This document shows, in pieces, positions 21,884 through 29,716 of a DNA stretch of 58,819 nt (the stretch's first letter is position 1; the number at the start of each line of letters is the position of its first letter). Origin of the DNA: a virus; IMG/VR virus record IMGVR_UViG_3300031507_000002, positions 1 to 58,819 of that record. One strand, given 5' to 3'. A program made the translations under genes and the position numbers. A model generated the notes under the pieces. The model was not told the origin of the DNA, searched no databases, and worked only from the letters and a program-made list of their open reading frames with translations.

Positions 21884-22077
21884 GCTACACGACCAACGGC
21901 CCACTGCTCGCCACGTTCATCGAGCGCCGCACACCGAAGAGCCCTTTCTTGGAAGACCTCGAAGCGCGTCAGAAGGACGAGCGCGAGCGCCGCGAGGCGG
22001 AACTCATCCGGCGGGCGATCGCAGATCGCAAGGGTTCAGTGCTGCAGTTCGGGAAGGCCGCGGGGGGAGCGCGATGA
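21880..22077 (+). CDS. Small charged protein preceding the recombination module
   Basis: A 65-residue charged protein (MSYTTNGPLLATFIERRTPK...) with a helix FLEDLEARQKDERERREAEL. It overlaps the nuclease gene by four bases. It may be an accessory of the recombination proteins by position; no motif is recognised. Confidence 0.45.
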   Translation: MSYTTNGPLLATFIERRTPKSPFLEDLEARQKDERERREAELIRRAIADRKGSVLQFGKAAGGAR

Positions 22078-22961
22078 GTGCTGCACTGAAAGTCGAGCCG
22101 TTTGCGCGCATTCTCGATGTCAGCGAGAAGCAATATTTCGCTGATCCATGCGAGGTGCCATCGCTGAGTCAGAGCATTGCACACAAGATGGTGGCGGGCT
22201 CGCCGCTGCATGCCTGGACAGTGCATCCGAAGCTCGGCAAGCAGGACGATGCCGAAGAGGACGACACGAAGGCGAAAGTTGACGGGAAGATCCTGCACCG
22301 ACTGCTGCTCGGCAAGGGCGCCGACATCGTTGTTTGTCCGTTCAACGACTTCAGGACGAGCGTTGCCAAGGCGATGCGCGACGAAGCGATCTTGAATGGC
22401 AAGGTGCCGATCATCGAACACAAGATGGCCGAGGCCGCTGCGGCGGCGGAATTCCTGCGCGAGAAGCTTGCGGCCCGCGGGTTCGTGCTCGACGGGCAGT
22501 CCGAAGTCGCATTTGAATGGCATGAGGCCGGCGAACACGGGCCCGTGGTATGCCGCGGCCGGATGGATCACATCCGCCTCGATGACACGTTCGCGCAGAT
22601 CCTCGACCCTAAGAAAATCAGATCGGCGGACCCGCGCACCTGCAGCCGCCACTTCTATGAGTTCGGCCACGACATCCAGCACGCCGCTTACAGAAGCGCG
22701 ATGCAGAAGTTTCGGCCGGATCTGGGTGAGCACCAGATCGACATGGTGTTCCTGTTCATGGAGTTCGAGCCACCGTATGCCGTCACGCCCGTGCGGCCGA
22801 GCCCGGCGTTTCAGGAGATCGGCCGGCAGCGCTGGGACCGCGCCGTTCTCTTGTGGGAGCGCTGCCTGCGAACCAACTCCTGGCCGGAATACTGCACCGA
22901 TTCGATCGACCTTGAGCCGCAGCCATGGGTGATGAACCAGGAGATCGGCAGTGAGTGGTAG
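22074..22961 (+). CDS. PD-(D/E)XK nuclease, RecE/DUF3799-like
   Basis: A 295-residue protein of the Cas4/RecE-type nuclease group. It starts with a segment seen in DUF3799 proteins (EVPSLSQSIAHKMVAGSPLHA), then VDGKILHRLLLG. The catalytic region is VCRGRMDHIRLDDTF...QILDPKKIRSADP near 160-190, giving the D...D-K triad, followed by HDIQHAAYRSAM, the family's Q...Y motif. It likely resects double-stranded ends for phage recombination, together with the two ATPases that follow. Start and stop overlap neighbours. Confidence 0.8.
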   Translation: MSAALKVEPFARILDVSEKQYFADPCEVPSLSQSIAHKMVAGSPLHAWTVHPKLGKQDDAEEDDTKAKVDGKILHRLLLGKGADIVVCPFNDFRTSVAKAMRDEAILNGKVPIIEHKMAEAAAAAEFLREKLAARGFVLDGQSEVAFEWHEAGEHGPVVCRGRMDHIRLDDTFAQILDPKKIRSADPRTCSRHFYEFGHDIQHAAYRSAMQKFRPDLGEHQIDMVFLFMEFEPPYAVTPVRPSPAFQEIGRQRWDRAVLLWERCLRTNSWPEYCTDSIDLEPQPWVMNQEIGSEW

Positions 22962-24165
22962 AACCGCGCGCTTGTTCGAGGTCTCGCGGCGCGATGTCCC
23001 GTATCGCCAAGCGATCATCGTCGGTATCACAGGCCCGTCGTTCTCGGGCAAGACGTATTCGGCGATGCGGATGGGCGCTGGGTTCGTGAGAATACTTGGC
23101 GGGAAGATGCACGTCATCGACACCGAGGCAGATCGCGCTCGCCACTACGAGGACTACTTCGACTTCGAGCACGTGCCGTTCCCGGCGCCTCACGGGCCAC
23201 TCGACTATATCGACGCAATCGATAGTTGCGTCGCGCGCGGCGCCAGCGTCATCGTCATCGACAACATGACGCATGAGCACGACGGCGAGGGCGGCGTGCT
23301 CGATCAGATCGAACGATTTATGGAGATAAAGGAGAAGGAGTACGTCGAGAAGGGATGGTCGTTCAACCGCGAAATATTCAACTTCAGCGCTCAGATCGTG
23401 CCGAAGCGCCAGCGCAAGAAACTGAACCAGCGCATCGTCCAGCTCGGCAAGCAAGTCGTGTTCATCCTGCTTTATCAGGCTCAGGAGAAGATCCGGCCCC
23501 GCAAGAAGGGAGAGACGGACAAGGACGGCAAAGCTATTCGCGAGCCGGAAGACATGGGCTGGCAGCCGGTCACCACGTCGATCCTGCCTCGTGACATGAC
23601 CGTGCGTTTTCTGCTCACGCCAGCCTGCGACGGTGTACCGCTCCTGTTGCCGCCGAATCCCCAGGAAAAGAAGCTCATCAAGCAGCCGGAAATGTTCAAG
23701 GGCTGGTTTCGAGAAGGCGACCAGATCAACGAGGTGATGGGCGAGCGCTTGGCGAACTGGGCGATCGGCAAGTCAAAAATGAAAGTACCCGCCACGTCGA
23801 CATCATCTGCACCCGCTGCGCCAACTGCCGCTGAGTACAACGCATGCACTGACCGCGCAGTGCTCGACATTCTCGAAAAGCGTCGCGCCGACATCTGGAA
23901 AAAGATGCCACCCGGCGCGGAGAAGGAAGCGCTCAAGCTGGCAAGCGAAGCAGCGAAGGCGCGCTTGGCCGCCAAGACCGCAACCGCGAAGCCGAACTAC
24001 GACGCTGCCTCCGCCATCGCCGCCTTACGCGTCTGCGAAGACGACCTGACGCGCGGTGCCGTGTGGAAGGAAATCACCGACTACTACAACGCCGCGATGC
24101 TCGACCTGCCGATCGACGTCGAGGCCGTCAATGTGGAGATGCGAGAGAAGTTCGCGCAACTCTAA
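22951..24165 (+). CDS. RecA-like AAA ATPase (AAA_24-type) of the recombination module
   Basis: A 404-residue protein that starts with GTG inside the nuclease gene's end. Walker A is GPSFSGKT at 28-35, with Walker B VIVIDNM near 100-106. A VDLxY-like region follows (VIDTEADRARHYEDYFDFEH). The middle has QIVPKRQRKKLNQRIVQLGKQVVFILLYQ, typical of phage AAA_24 proteins related to RecA/Sak4. The C-terminal 130 residues are helical and linker-like. These proteins often promote single-strand annealing or repair, which suits a place between a nuclease and an SbcC-like ATPase. Confidence 0.75.
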   Translation: MSGRTARLFEVSRRDVPYRQAIIVGITGPSFSGKTYSAMRMGAGFVRILGGKMHVIDTEADRARHYEDYFDFEHVPFPAPHGPLDYIDAIDSCVARGASVIVIDNMTHEHDGEGGVLDQIERFMEIKEKEYVEKGWSFNREIFNFSAQIVPKRQRKKLNQRIVQLGKQVVFILLYQAQEKIRPRKKGETDKDGKAIREPEDMGWQPVTTSILPRDMTVRFLLTPACDGVPLLLPPNPQEKKLIKQPEMFKGWFREGDQINEVMGERLANWAIGKSKMKVPATSTSSAPAAPTAAEYNACTDRAVLDILEKRRADIWKKMPPGAEKEALKLASEAAKARLAAKTATAKPNYDAASAIAALRVCEDDLTRGAVWKEITDYYNAAMLDLPIDVEAVNVEMREKFAQL

Positions 24166-24266
24166 CCATCAATGGCCCGAGGCTGCGCGGTTTTCCCGCT
24201 GCGCATGACCATCCTCCCGATGCGCAACCGTGCAGCCGAGGGCCGCCACTCAACCGGAAAACGACA

Positions 24267-25781
24267 ATGACAATTCGTGTGACACGCCTGGAATGCGAGA
24301 ACTTCATGAAGCTCGTCGCCGTCGACATCAAGTTCGACGGACGAGTGACCGAGTTCGCCGGCAAGAATGGCGCTGGCAAATCCACGTTGTTCCTTGCGAT
24401 CAAGTGCTCGCTCGAAGGCAAGGACGCAATGCCGACGGACCCAATCCGTCACGGCACCGAGCAAAGCTTCATTCGCACGCATTTGGCCGGCGACGACGAA
24501 AGCGGCCTGGTCATCACGTGCCGTCTGCGCGAAGGCGGCGAAGGCCAGGTCATCAGGGACTTAGTGCTTGAGACCCCGGAAGGCGCACGGTTCCCCTCGC
24601 CGCAAGCGCACTTGAAAAAGCTCATCAGCGATCATCTGCTTGATCCGCTGGAGTTCATCGAGAAGCTGACCGCCAAGGAGCAATACGACGCGCTTCGCGG
24701 GTTCGTGCCCGGTTTCGATTTCGAAACCAACGAGCGCATGCGCAAGGGCGCGTTCGAAAAGCGCACCGAGATTGGCCGCGACCAGAAGAAGGCACAAGCC
24801 GCCGCCGATGCGGTTGACGTGCTGGACAAGGCACCGGGCGAGCGCATTGATGAGGCTGCGCTGACGGCCGAATTGCAGTCGGCCGGCGAAAAGAACACCG
24901 ACACCGAGCGGCGTCGATCGAATCGCGAGAAGGCCACCGGCCGCGTGGTTGAATTGCGCACGGCCGCGACGAAGCGCGCGACTGATTCGGATCTGGTCAT
25001 CGCGGCGATGAATCGCCAGATCGAGGAGTTGAAGTCGCGCATTTTGGCCGAGGTAGACGGAAGACAGGCCGACATAAATCGATTGAACGTGGAAGCGAAT
25101 GAACTGCAGGCCAAGCTTGACGCCGCCGATCCGCTTCCAGAGATGGTCGATGCTGCCGTGATCTCCACGAAGCTCGGCGAAGCTCGGCGATGCAATCGCG
25201 CGATCGAGGATTGGGAAACGCAGCGCGCTCGAAAGCAGCAGCAGCAACGCGACGCCGATAACCTGTCCGCGCAGTACGACGCATTGACCATCAAGATCGA
25301 CGCATACGATCAATCGAAAAAGGATGCAATCCAGCAAGCGAAGCTGCCCGTCAAGGGGCTTGGCTTCGGCGACGGCGCCATCACGTTCAACGATGCGCCT
25401 TTCAAACAGGCCAGCAAGGGCGAGCAGATGCGCACGGCATTCGCCTTATCGGTCGCGAAACGCCCCGAGTTGCGATTCTGCTGGATCCGCGACGCATCGT
25501 TGCTCGATGACGAAGGTCTCGCGCTCGTTCATCAGATGGCCGAGGAATTCGACTGCCAGGTGCTTCTGGAATTTGTCCGGCCGAACTCGTCGAACTCGAT
25601 AGTGATCGAAGACGGTCGTGTTCAGGGCGTTGAATTGCCGCCGTCCAAGTTCGCCGCGCCAACTGGCGAACTGGAGTTGACCGGACAAGATCCGTCAAAA
25701 CCTGACGGCGCCATGAAGAACAAAACGAAGTCCGCCAAGAAACCCTGGCGCGGCCCGAACGCGCCGACAGACGCAGCATGA
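24267..25781 (+). CDS. SMC/RecF/SbcC-like ATPase
   Basis: The ATG at 24267 (MTIRVTRLECENFMKLV) gives 504 residues; the preceding part of the frame overlaps the ATPase gene. Walker A is GKNGAGKST at 32-40. A long coiled coil occupies about 180-370. The C-terminal lobe has an SKGEQMRTAFALSVAK signature and a Walker B-like RFCWIRDASLLDDEGL. This is the layout of RecF/SbcC-type proteins that tether and process DNA ends. No SbcD nuclease is adjacent; the PD-(D/E)XK protein may serve that part. Confidence 0.75.
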   Translation: MTIRVTRLECENFMKLVAVDIKFDGRVTEFAGKNGAGKSTLFLAIKCSLEGKDAMPTDPIRHGTEQSFIRTHLAGDDESGLVITCRLREGGEGQVIRDLVLETPEGARFPSPQAHLKKLISDHLLDPLEFIEKLTAKEQYDALRGFVPGFDFETNERMRKGAFEKRTEIGRDQKKAQAAADAVDVLDKAPGERIDEAALTAELQSAGEKNTDTERRRSNREKATGRVVELRTAATKRATDSDLVIAAMNRQIEELKSRILAEVDGRQADINRLNVEANELQAKLDAADPLPEMVDAAVISTKLGEARRCNRAIEDWETQRARKQQQQRDADNLSAQYDALTIKIDAYDQSKKDAIQQAKLPVKGLGFGDGAITFNDAPFKQASKGEQMRTAFALSVAKRPELRFCWIRDASLLDDEGLALVHQMAEEFDCQVLLEFVRPNSSNSIVIEDGRVQGVELPPSKFAAPTGELELTGQDPSKPDGAMKNKTKSAKKPWRGPNAPTDAA

Positions 25782-26011
25782 GCAATCGAACCTACCCATG
25801 CTTCGACAGTTGGCTAAAGCTCCGGCCGAACACCACGAGCATGTGCCGCGCAACCGGCTGCGAATCCAAAGCCACTCGCGAAGTCTGGATACGAGTGAGC
25901 TACATGCGCGGTGAGGATGAGTCAGTGCGCGCATGCGATGCGCACGCGGCCATTGCTCGGCAGACCCCCGCTGAATTCGTGATCCTGTTTCCGAAGGAAG
26001 CATGGAAATGA
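25778..26011 (+). CDS. Small zinc-finger-like protein upstream of the DGR
   Basis: A 77-residue protein with CFDSWLK, CRATGCESKATREVW and CDAHAAIARQ, an arrangement of cysteines and histidine that could bind zinc. It ends with FVILFPKEAWK. It overlaps the SbcC-like stop and precedes the first DGR target by 38 bases. Probably part of the recombination module or simply a small phage protein; function unknown. Confidence 0.5.
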   Translation: MSNRTYPCFDSWLKLRPNTTSMCRATGCESKATREVWIRVSYMRGEDESVRACDAHAAIARQTPAEFVILFPKEAWK

Positions 26012-26049
26012 CGCGCCCAATCTCTACCCATCTCCACAAGGATATTCCT

Positions 26050-26472
26050 ATGGACTCCGCGACTCGCTTCACCAAGATCGGCGCCGACGGCGCCGTGCTC
26101 GACCGCTCGGCGACCGAATGGGACGCCGTGCTCGACAACCGCACTGGCCTCATGTGGCCCGTCAAGGCGACCAAGGTGCCGAACTGGAAGAAGGCCGAAG
26201 CCGCGGCGGCGAAGTGCCGCGCGGCCGGCTTCGATGACTATCGGCTTCCCACGGTCGACGAACTGTTCGCGCTCGCTGATCGCACGCGCTATTCGCCATC
26301 GATCGACACCGACTACTTCCCGGACTGCCCATCCGATTGGTTCTGGTCGAGCACTCCATATGCGCTATCGCCCGGCGGTTACGCGTGGGTCGTCTTCTTC
26401 TACGACGGCTTCGCGTTCTACGCCTACCGCAGCTACGTCGGTTTCGTTCGTGCCGTGCGCGTCGGTCAGTAA
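26050..26472 (+). CDS. DGR target protein 1, DUF1566/Lcl-like (C-type-lectin fold)
   Basis: ATG 26050 follows AAGGA by seven bases; ATG 26008, with AAGGA nine bases upstream, is a second possibility. The 140-residue product is one DUF1566/Lcl-type domain: TEWDAVLDNRTGLMWPV, CRAAGFDDYRLPTVDEL, FWSSTPYA and a closing GFVRAVRVGQ. DGR target proteins use this C-type-lectin-like fold to display a variable ligand-binding surface. Its last 36 residues are the variable repeat. There is no signal peptide and no tail adaptor, so where it acts is open. Confidence 0.8.
   Translation: MDSATRFTKIGADGAVLDRSATEWDAVLDNRTGLMWPVKATKVPNWKKAEAAAAKCRAAGFDDYRLPTVDELFALADRTRYSPSIDTDYFPDCPSDWFWSSTPYALSPGGYAWVVFFYDGFAFYAYRSYVGFVRAVRVGQ
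26359..26466 (+). repeat. DGR variable repeat 1 (VR1)
   Basis: This segment aligns without gaps to the template repeat (27533-27640, offset 1174). Over the last 100 bases there are 15 mismatches, all at template adenines; three more adenine mismatches occur in the eight bases before. The last 28 bases carry no adenine and are identical in all copies. The first base after the repeat is C here and G in the template, the expected IMH versus IMH* difference. Confidence 0.9.
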
Positions 26473-26507
26473 ATCTGTCCTTTGGCTCTTCAACGATGGG
26501 GAATGAC

Positions 26508-27035
26508 ATGCGATCAGTTATCGAGCTGCTTCGGAAAGAGATCATCGCGGACGCGCAGAGCGCTGATGCGCGCACCGTGTTCGGCATGGCGATGGCGCTG
26601 TGCGACGAGCCGAGCCTGGTGCAGCTCGTCGCCGCGGCAAAGCAGCCGCTGATCCAGCCGCGCTTCGAAGTGATTGGCGACATCGTGCGCGATCACAGCA
26701 CGGGACTGGAGTGGACACGCAGCAACGTGCCGGGCGAGCGTATGGAATGGGCCGCAGCAGAGAAGGCCTGCGCCGGCCTGGACCTTGCTGGCCATAAGGA
26801 CTGGCGGCTCCCGACGATCAAGGAATTGCTGTCCATCGTGGACTACGATCGCGCCAGCCCTGCGATCGACACCGACGCCTTCAACTGCGAGTCGGCTTGG
26901 TACTGGAGTTCGACTCCTTACAAGCCTTCGCCCGGCGATTACGCGTGGCTCGTCTACTTCAGCTACGGCGGCGCGAACTACGACTGCCGCGGCTACGGCG
27001 GTTTCGTTCGTGCCGTGCGCGTCGGTCAGTTCTAG
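26508..27035 (+). CDS. DGR target protein 2, DUF1566/Lcl-like with N-terminal helical region
   Basis: ATG 26508 follows GGGGA by five bases and gives 175 residues. The first 55 residues are helical (MRSVIELLRKEIIADAQSAD...) and absent from target 1. A DUF1566-type domain follows: FEVIGDIVRDHSTGLEW, CAGLDLAGHKDWRLPTIKEL, YWSSTPYK, ending GFVRAVRVGQF. It is a paralogue of target 1 and ends in VR2. No export signal is visible. Two tandem targets sharing one template are less usual than a single target and may give two independently variable ligands. Confidence 0.85.
   Translation: MRSVIELLRKEIIADAQSADARTVFGMAMALCDEPSLVQLVAAAKQPLIQPRFEVIGDIVRDHSTGLEWTRSNVPGERMEWAAAEKACAGLDLAGHKDWRLPTIKELLSIVDYDRASPAIDTDAFNCESAWYWSSTPYKPSPGDYAWLVYFSYGGANYDCRGYGGFVRAVRVGQF
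26925..27026 (+). repeat. DGR variable repeat 2 (VR2)
   Basis: Aligned without gaps to template 27539-27640 (offset 614). Within the 100-base core, 13 mismatches occur, all at template adenines, and a different set from VR1. One more adenine mismatch lies just before the core. At the eight AAC codons of the template, VR2 reads L, Y, S, Y, G, N, G, Y where VR1 reads V, F, Y, D, F, F, S, Y. The closing 28 adenine-free bases are unchanged. Confidence 0.9.
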
Positions 27036-27054
27036 GCCCATTGGGATTTAGGAC

Positions 27055-27483
27055 ATGAGCCACGAAGCACCTCCGATAGTAAAACTTGCCGAGCGCGTCC
27101 TCGGGGAGATCGAAGAAGCTGTCCGCAGCTTTCCGCGCTTCCATAAGTACGCGTCCGGCGAGGAGTTGCGCGCCGCCGCCAGAAAGGTAGCGCGGGCTTC
27201 GCATCGGGCGTGGCGAGTTCACGAGCGCCGCGGCGATCTCATCAGCGTGCTGGTGTTCGCCGTGGATGATCTCAAGTTGGAAATGCAAGTATCGAAGCGC
27301 CTCGCGGCTTTCAAGAGCTTCGCGCAATTCGAGGCGCTGATCCGCCTCATCGACGATCTCGGCCGGCAGTGTGGAGGCTGGCAGAACAAGCATCCGAAGG
27401 GCCAGAACTCGCGGACACCATCGTCCGCGGGGCGTGCTCAGATACTGAGTGCCCGGGACGCCTCGCAAGGGGCCAATCCATGA
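27055..27483 (+). CDS. avd: Accessory variability determinant (Avd-like four-helix protein)
   Basis: A 142-residue basic helical protein. Residues 1-110 form four helices of the S23/Avd kind (VKLAERVLGEIEEAVRSFPR, LRAAARKVARASHRAWRVHE, LISVLVFAVDDLKLEMQVSK, FAQFEALIRLIDDLGRQCGG) and end with the NKHPKGQN type of tail. Avd binds the reverse transcriptase and template RNA as a pentameric barrel and is needed for mutagenic homing. It sits between the targets and the template, the Bordetella phage BPP-1 order. Its stop overlaps the RT start, and its last codons supply the RT's AAGGGG Shine-Dalgarno. Confidence 0.85.
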   Translation: MSHEAPPIVKLAERVLGEIEEAVRSFPRFHKYASGEELRAAARKVARASHRAWRVHERRGDLISVLVFAVDDLKLEMQVSKRLAAFKSFAQFEALIRLIDDLGRQCGGWQNKHPKGQNSRTPSSAGRAQILSARDASQGANP

Positions 27484-28880
27484 CGAAGCTGCCCTACCCC
27501 ATGGATGGACAGCCGGGTCGCAAGTTCTCGGGAAAGCGCAATCGCCCGGCGATTACGCGTGGAACGTCAACTTCAACAACGGCAACGCGAACTACGACTA
27601 CCGCAACAACGACGGTTTCGTTCGTGCCGTGCGCGTCGGTGAGTGTCACGGATGTCACCCTGCGAACTCTCTACACTGCCTGGCGCGAGGCCCGCCGCGG
27701 CAAGAAGCCGAGCCAGAATCAACTGCGCTTCGAATCATTCTGGACGGACGGCCTGCTTCGACTGCAAGAGCGGCTCGACGCGGGAATCTGGGCGCCGGCA
27801 CCACCGACTTGCTTTGTGGCGCTCCTACCGAAGGCCCGCGAGATCCACGCGCCGGACTTCGGCGATCGCGTCGTACATCACTGGCTGGTGCCGCAGCTGG
27901 AGCGCATCTACGAGCCGGGCTTCATCCACGACAGCTTCTCGAACCGCGCCGGCAAGGGCACACACGCCGCTGTCGCGCGGCTCCAATCCTTCGTGCGCCA
28001 GGTCGAGCGCGGCCAGGGTGGCGGCTGGTTCCTGCAACTCGACATCCATAACTTCTTCAACTCCATCCACCGGCCGACGCTGTACGCGCTTCTGAAGGAT
28101 CGGATGACGCGGCATGGCGTGGCGCTGCCGGCCCGGCGCGCTGTCCATGCTCTGTTGCGCAACTCGCCGCTGCATGCCGGCGTGCGCTACCGCTGCACCG
28201 ACGCTGAGCGCGCGCGAATCCCGCCGCACAAACAGCTTGCCAACGCGGCGCCGGGCTGCGGCATTGCCATCGGCAACCTGTCGTCGCAGTTCTTCGCCAA
28301 CGTCTACATGAACGAACTGGATCAGTTCGTGAAGCACGTGCTGAAGGTGTCTCGCTACATCCGCTACGTCGACGACTTCGTGCTGATCCATGAGAGCCGC
28401 GAGCAGTTGGCGTCGTGGCGCGGACAGATCGAGCAGTTCCTGCAGCAGCGCCTGCGCCTCAAGCTGAAGGCCGAGCAGCACCTGAAGCCGCTGGCTTCCG
28501 GCATCGACTTCCTGGGCTATATCGTGCGCGCGACGCACTGCATCGTCCGCCGGCGCGTCGTCCATCATGCCCAGATGAAGCTGCGCGCCTGGCAACGCGC
28601 GCATGTGCGCAGCCGCTACCTGCGCGCGACGCCGGCGCAGTACCGACAGATCGCGTCTGTATGGCAGTCGTACCTCGGCCACTTCTCGCACGCCGCAAGC
28701 GGCCGTCTGCATCAGCACTTCCACCGAGACTTCCCCTGGCTGCGCTGCGCGATGGCGCGCCGGCGGTTCGATCATCGATGGGAAGGGCGGGCCCTATCCG
28801 TGCGCCGCGGCCGCTCGGTCAATGGCGCGCTGACAAAGACATACCGCCCCAAGCCCTCACCAGAAGGACTCGCGCGATGA
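27480..28880 (+). CDS. DGR reverse transcriptase, with TR-encoded N-terminus
   Basis: A DGR-class RT. ATG 27480 overlaps the avd stop and follows AAGGGG by seven bases, giving 466 residues. The frame stays open through the template repeat, making residues about 18-54 Thr-rich. A GTG at 27639 would give 413 residues but lacks a Shine-Dalgarno. RT motifs are clear: TLRTLYTAWREARRGK (60-75), FLQLDIHNFFNSI (184-196), the DGR hallmark IGNLSSQ (264-270), catalytic YVDD (296-299) and GIDFLGY (341-347). It copies TR RNA with adenine infidelity and seeds the variable repeats. It overlaps the exonuclease start by four bases. Confidence 0.9.
   Translation: MTKLPYPMDGQPGRKFSGKRNRPAITRGTSTSTTATRTTTTATTTVSFVPCASVSVTDVTLRTLYTAWREARRGKKPSQNQLRFESFWTDGLLRLQERLDAGIWAPAPPTCFVALLPKAREIHAPDFGDRVVHHWLVPQLERIYEPGFIHDSFSNRAGKGTHAAVARLQSFVRQVERGQGGGWFLQLDIHNFFNSIHRPTLYALLKDRMTRHGVALPARRAVHALLRNSPLHAGVRYRCTDAERARIPPHKQLANAAPGCGIAIGNLSSQFFANVYMNELDQFVKHVLKVSRYIRYVDDFVLIHESREQLASWRGQIEQFLQQRLRLKLKAEQHLKPLASGIDFLGYIVRATHCIVRRRVVHHAQMKLRAWQRAHVRSRYLRATPAQYRQIASVWQSYLGHFSHAASGRLHQHFHRDFPWLRCAMARRRFDHRWEGRALSVRRGRSVNGALTKTYRPKPSPEGLAR
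27533..27640 (+). repeat. DGR template repeat (TR)
   Basis: A 108-base template containing 23 adenines in its 100-base core (27541-27640), among them eight AAC codons in the target frame. It ends in a 28-base adenine-free block (27613-27640). Relative to the targets it reads W-N-V-N-F-N-N-G-N-A-N-Y-D-Y-R-N-N-D. It lies between avd and the conserved part of the RT. In the RT frame it has no stop codon and is therefore part of a continuous reading frame from the avd/RT overlap. Confidence 0.95.
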
Positions 28881-29716
28881 CCACCTTGATCTTCGACACC
28901 GAACTCACCGACCGTAAGAACGGCGAAATCATTGAAGCCGCATGGCTTCGCCTGCTGCCGCGCGCGGATCTGGCGGGCACGGCCGACCTGATCGACCTGA
29001 CCATCTTCGACGAGTGGCATTCTTTCTTCCAACCGGCCAGCCCGATCTCGTTCGGTTCGATGGCAGTACACCACATCCTGCCGGAGCAGCTCGTCGGCCA
29101 TCCGCCGTCGTCGACGTTCGAACTGCCGTCGCTCACGAGCTACGTTGTCGGCCACAGCATCGACACAGACTGGCAAGCGGCCGGCTCGCCGGCCCAGGTC
29201 AAGCGCATCGACACGCACGCCATCGCGCAATGGTTGTGGCCGGACGCGACCGGCTACTCGCAGACCGCGCTCATTTACATGCTCGAAGGCGCAACGGCCG
29301 AGACGCGCGCGATGGTGAAGAACGCGCACAGCGCCCTCGCCGACGTCCACCTCAACTACGGACTGCTGCGCCACATTCTGAAGTTGAAGCCGGAGATCAC
29401 GACTTGGTCGGAGCTATGGACGTACTCGGAAGCGTGCCGCATCCCGCGCACCTGTCCGCTCAAGCGATGGGATGGCGTGTTGCTCGCCGACATGGATGAC
29501 GGCGCGATCCGTTGGTGTCTCGATCAGCACTGGCTCGATCCGTATTTTCGGACTGGACTGGAGAACGTCATGCGCGAGCGGTATCCGCAGGGCAAGACGA
29601 TTCGCCATGAATTCGACGATGGCGATGACGACTATCTCGATGAGCCTGACGATGACGATGACCGATGGGACGACGATCAGCGCGAAGGGCCGCAAGACAT
29701 GGAGTCGCAGTCATGA
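28877..29716 (+). CDS. DnaQ/ExoX-like 3'-5' exonuclease
   Basis: A 279-residue protein with DEDD exonuclease motifs: Exo I FDTELTD at 6-12, Exo II VGHSIDTDWQAAG near 94-106, and Exo III HSALADVHLNYGLL near 154-167, of the HxAxxD type. The C-terminal 50 residues are extremely acidic (DDGDDDYLDEPDDDDDRWD), which may be a flexible partner-binding tail. It follows the DGR RT with a four-base overlap. A role in phage recombination, or in trimming DGR cDNA, is possible; only the nuclease fold is supported. Confidence 0.75.
   Translation: MTTLIFDTELTDRKNGEIIEAAWLRLLPRADLAGTADLIDLTIFDEWHSFFQPASPISFGSMAVHHILPEQLVGHPPSSTFELPSLTSYVVGHSIDTDWQAAGSPAQVKRIDTHAIAQWLWPDATGYSQTALIYMLEGATAETRAMVKNAHSALADVHLNYGLLRHILKLKPEITTWSELWTYSEACRIPRTCPLKRWDGVLLADMDDGAIRWCLDQHWLDPYFRTGLENVMRERYPQGKTIRHEFDDGDDDYLDEPDDDDDRWDDDQREGPQDMESQS

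Noticed and set aside
21969-23123. Leftward frame of 384 codons across the nuclease and ATPase genes
   Set aside because: It lies antisense to two well-supported genes with catalytic motifs; its composition is that of a complementary-strand shadow.
24063-24266. Upstream extension of the SbcC-like frame
   Set aside because: It overlaps the RecA-like ATPase gene, and the ATG at 24267 begins exactly at the conserved N-terminal strand.
24561-25337. Leftward frame of 258 codons opposite the SbcC-like gene
   Set aside because: Antisense shadow of a coiled-coil region; leucine/arginine-rich with no start signal.
26467-26507. Cruciform downstream of VR1 as in BPP-1
   Set aside because: I looked for a strong inverted repeat after each variable repeat. 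Only a four-base CCCA/TGGG stem after VR2 was found, too weak to claim.
27825-28775. Leftward frame opposite the reverse transcriptase
   Set aside because: Antisense to conserved RT motifs; no start signal or recognisable domain.
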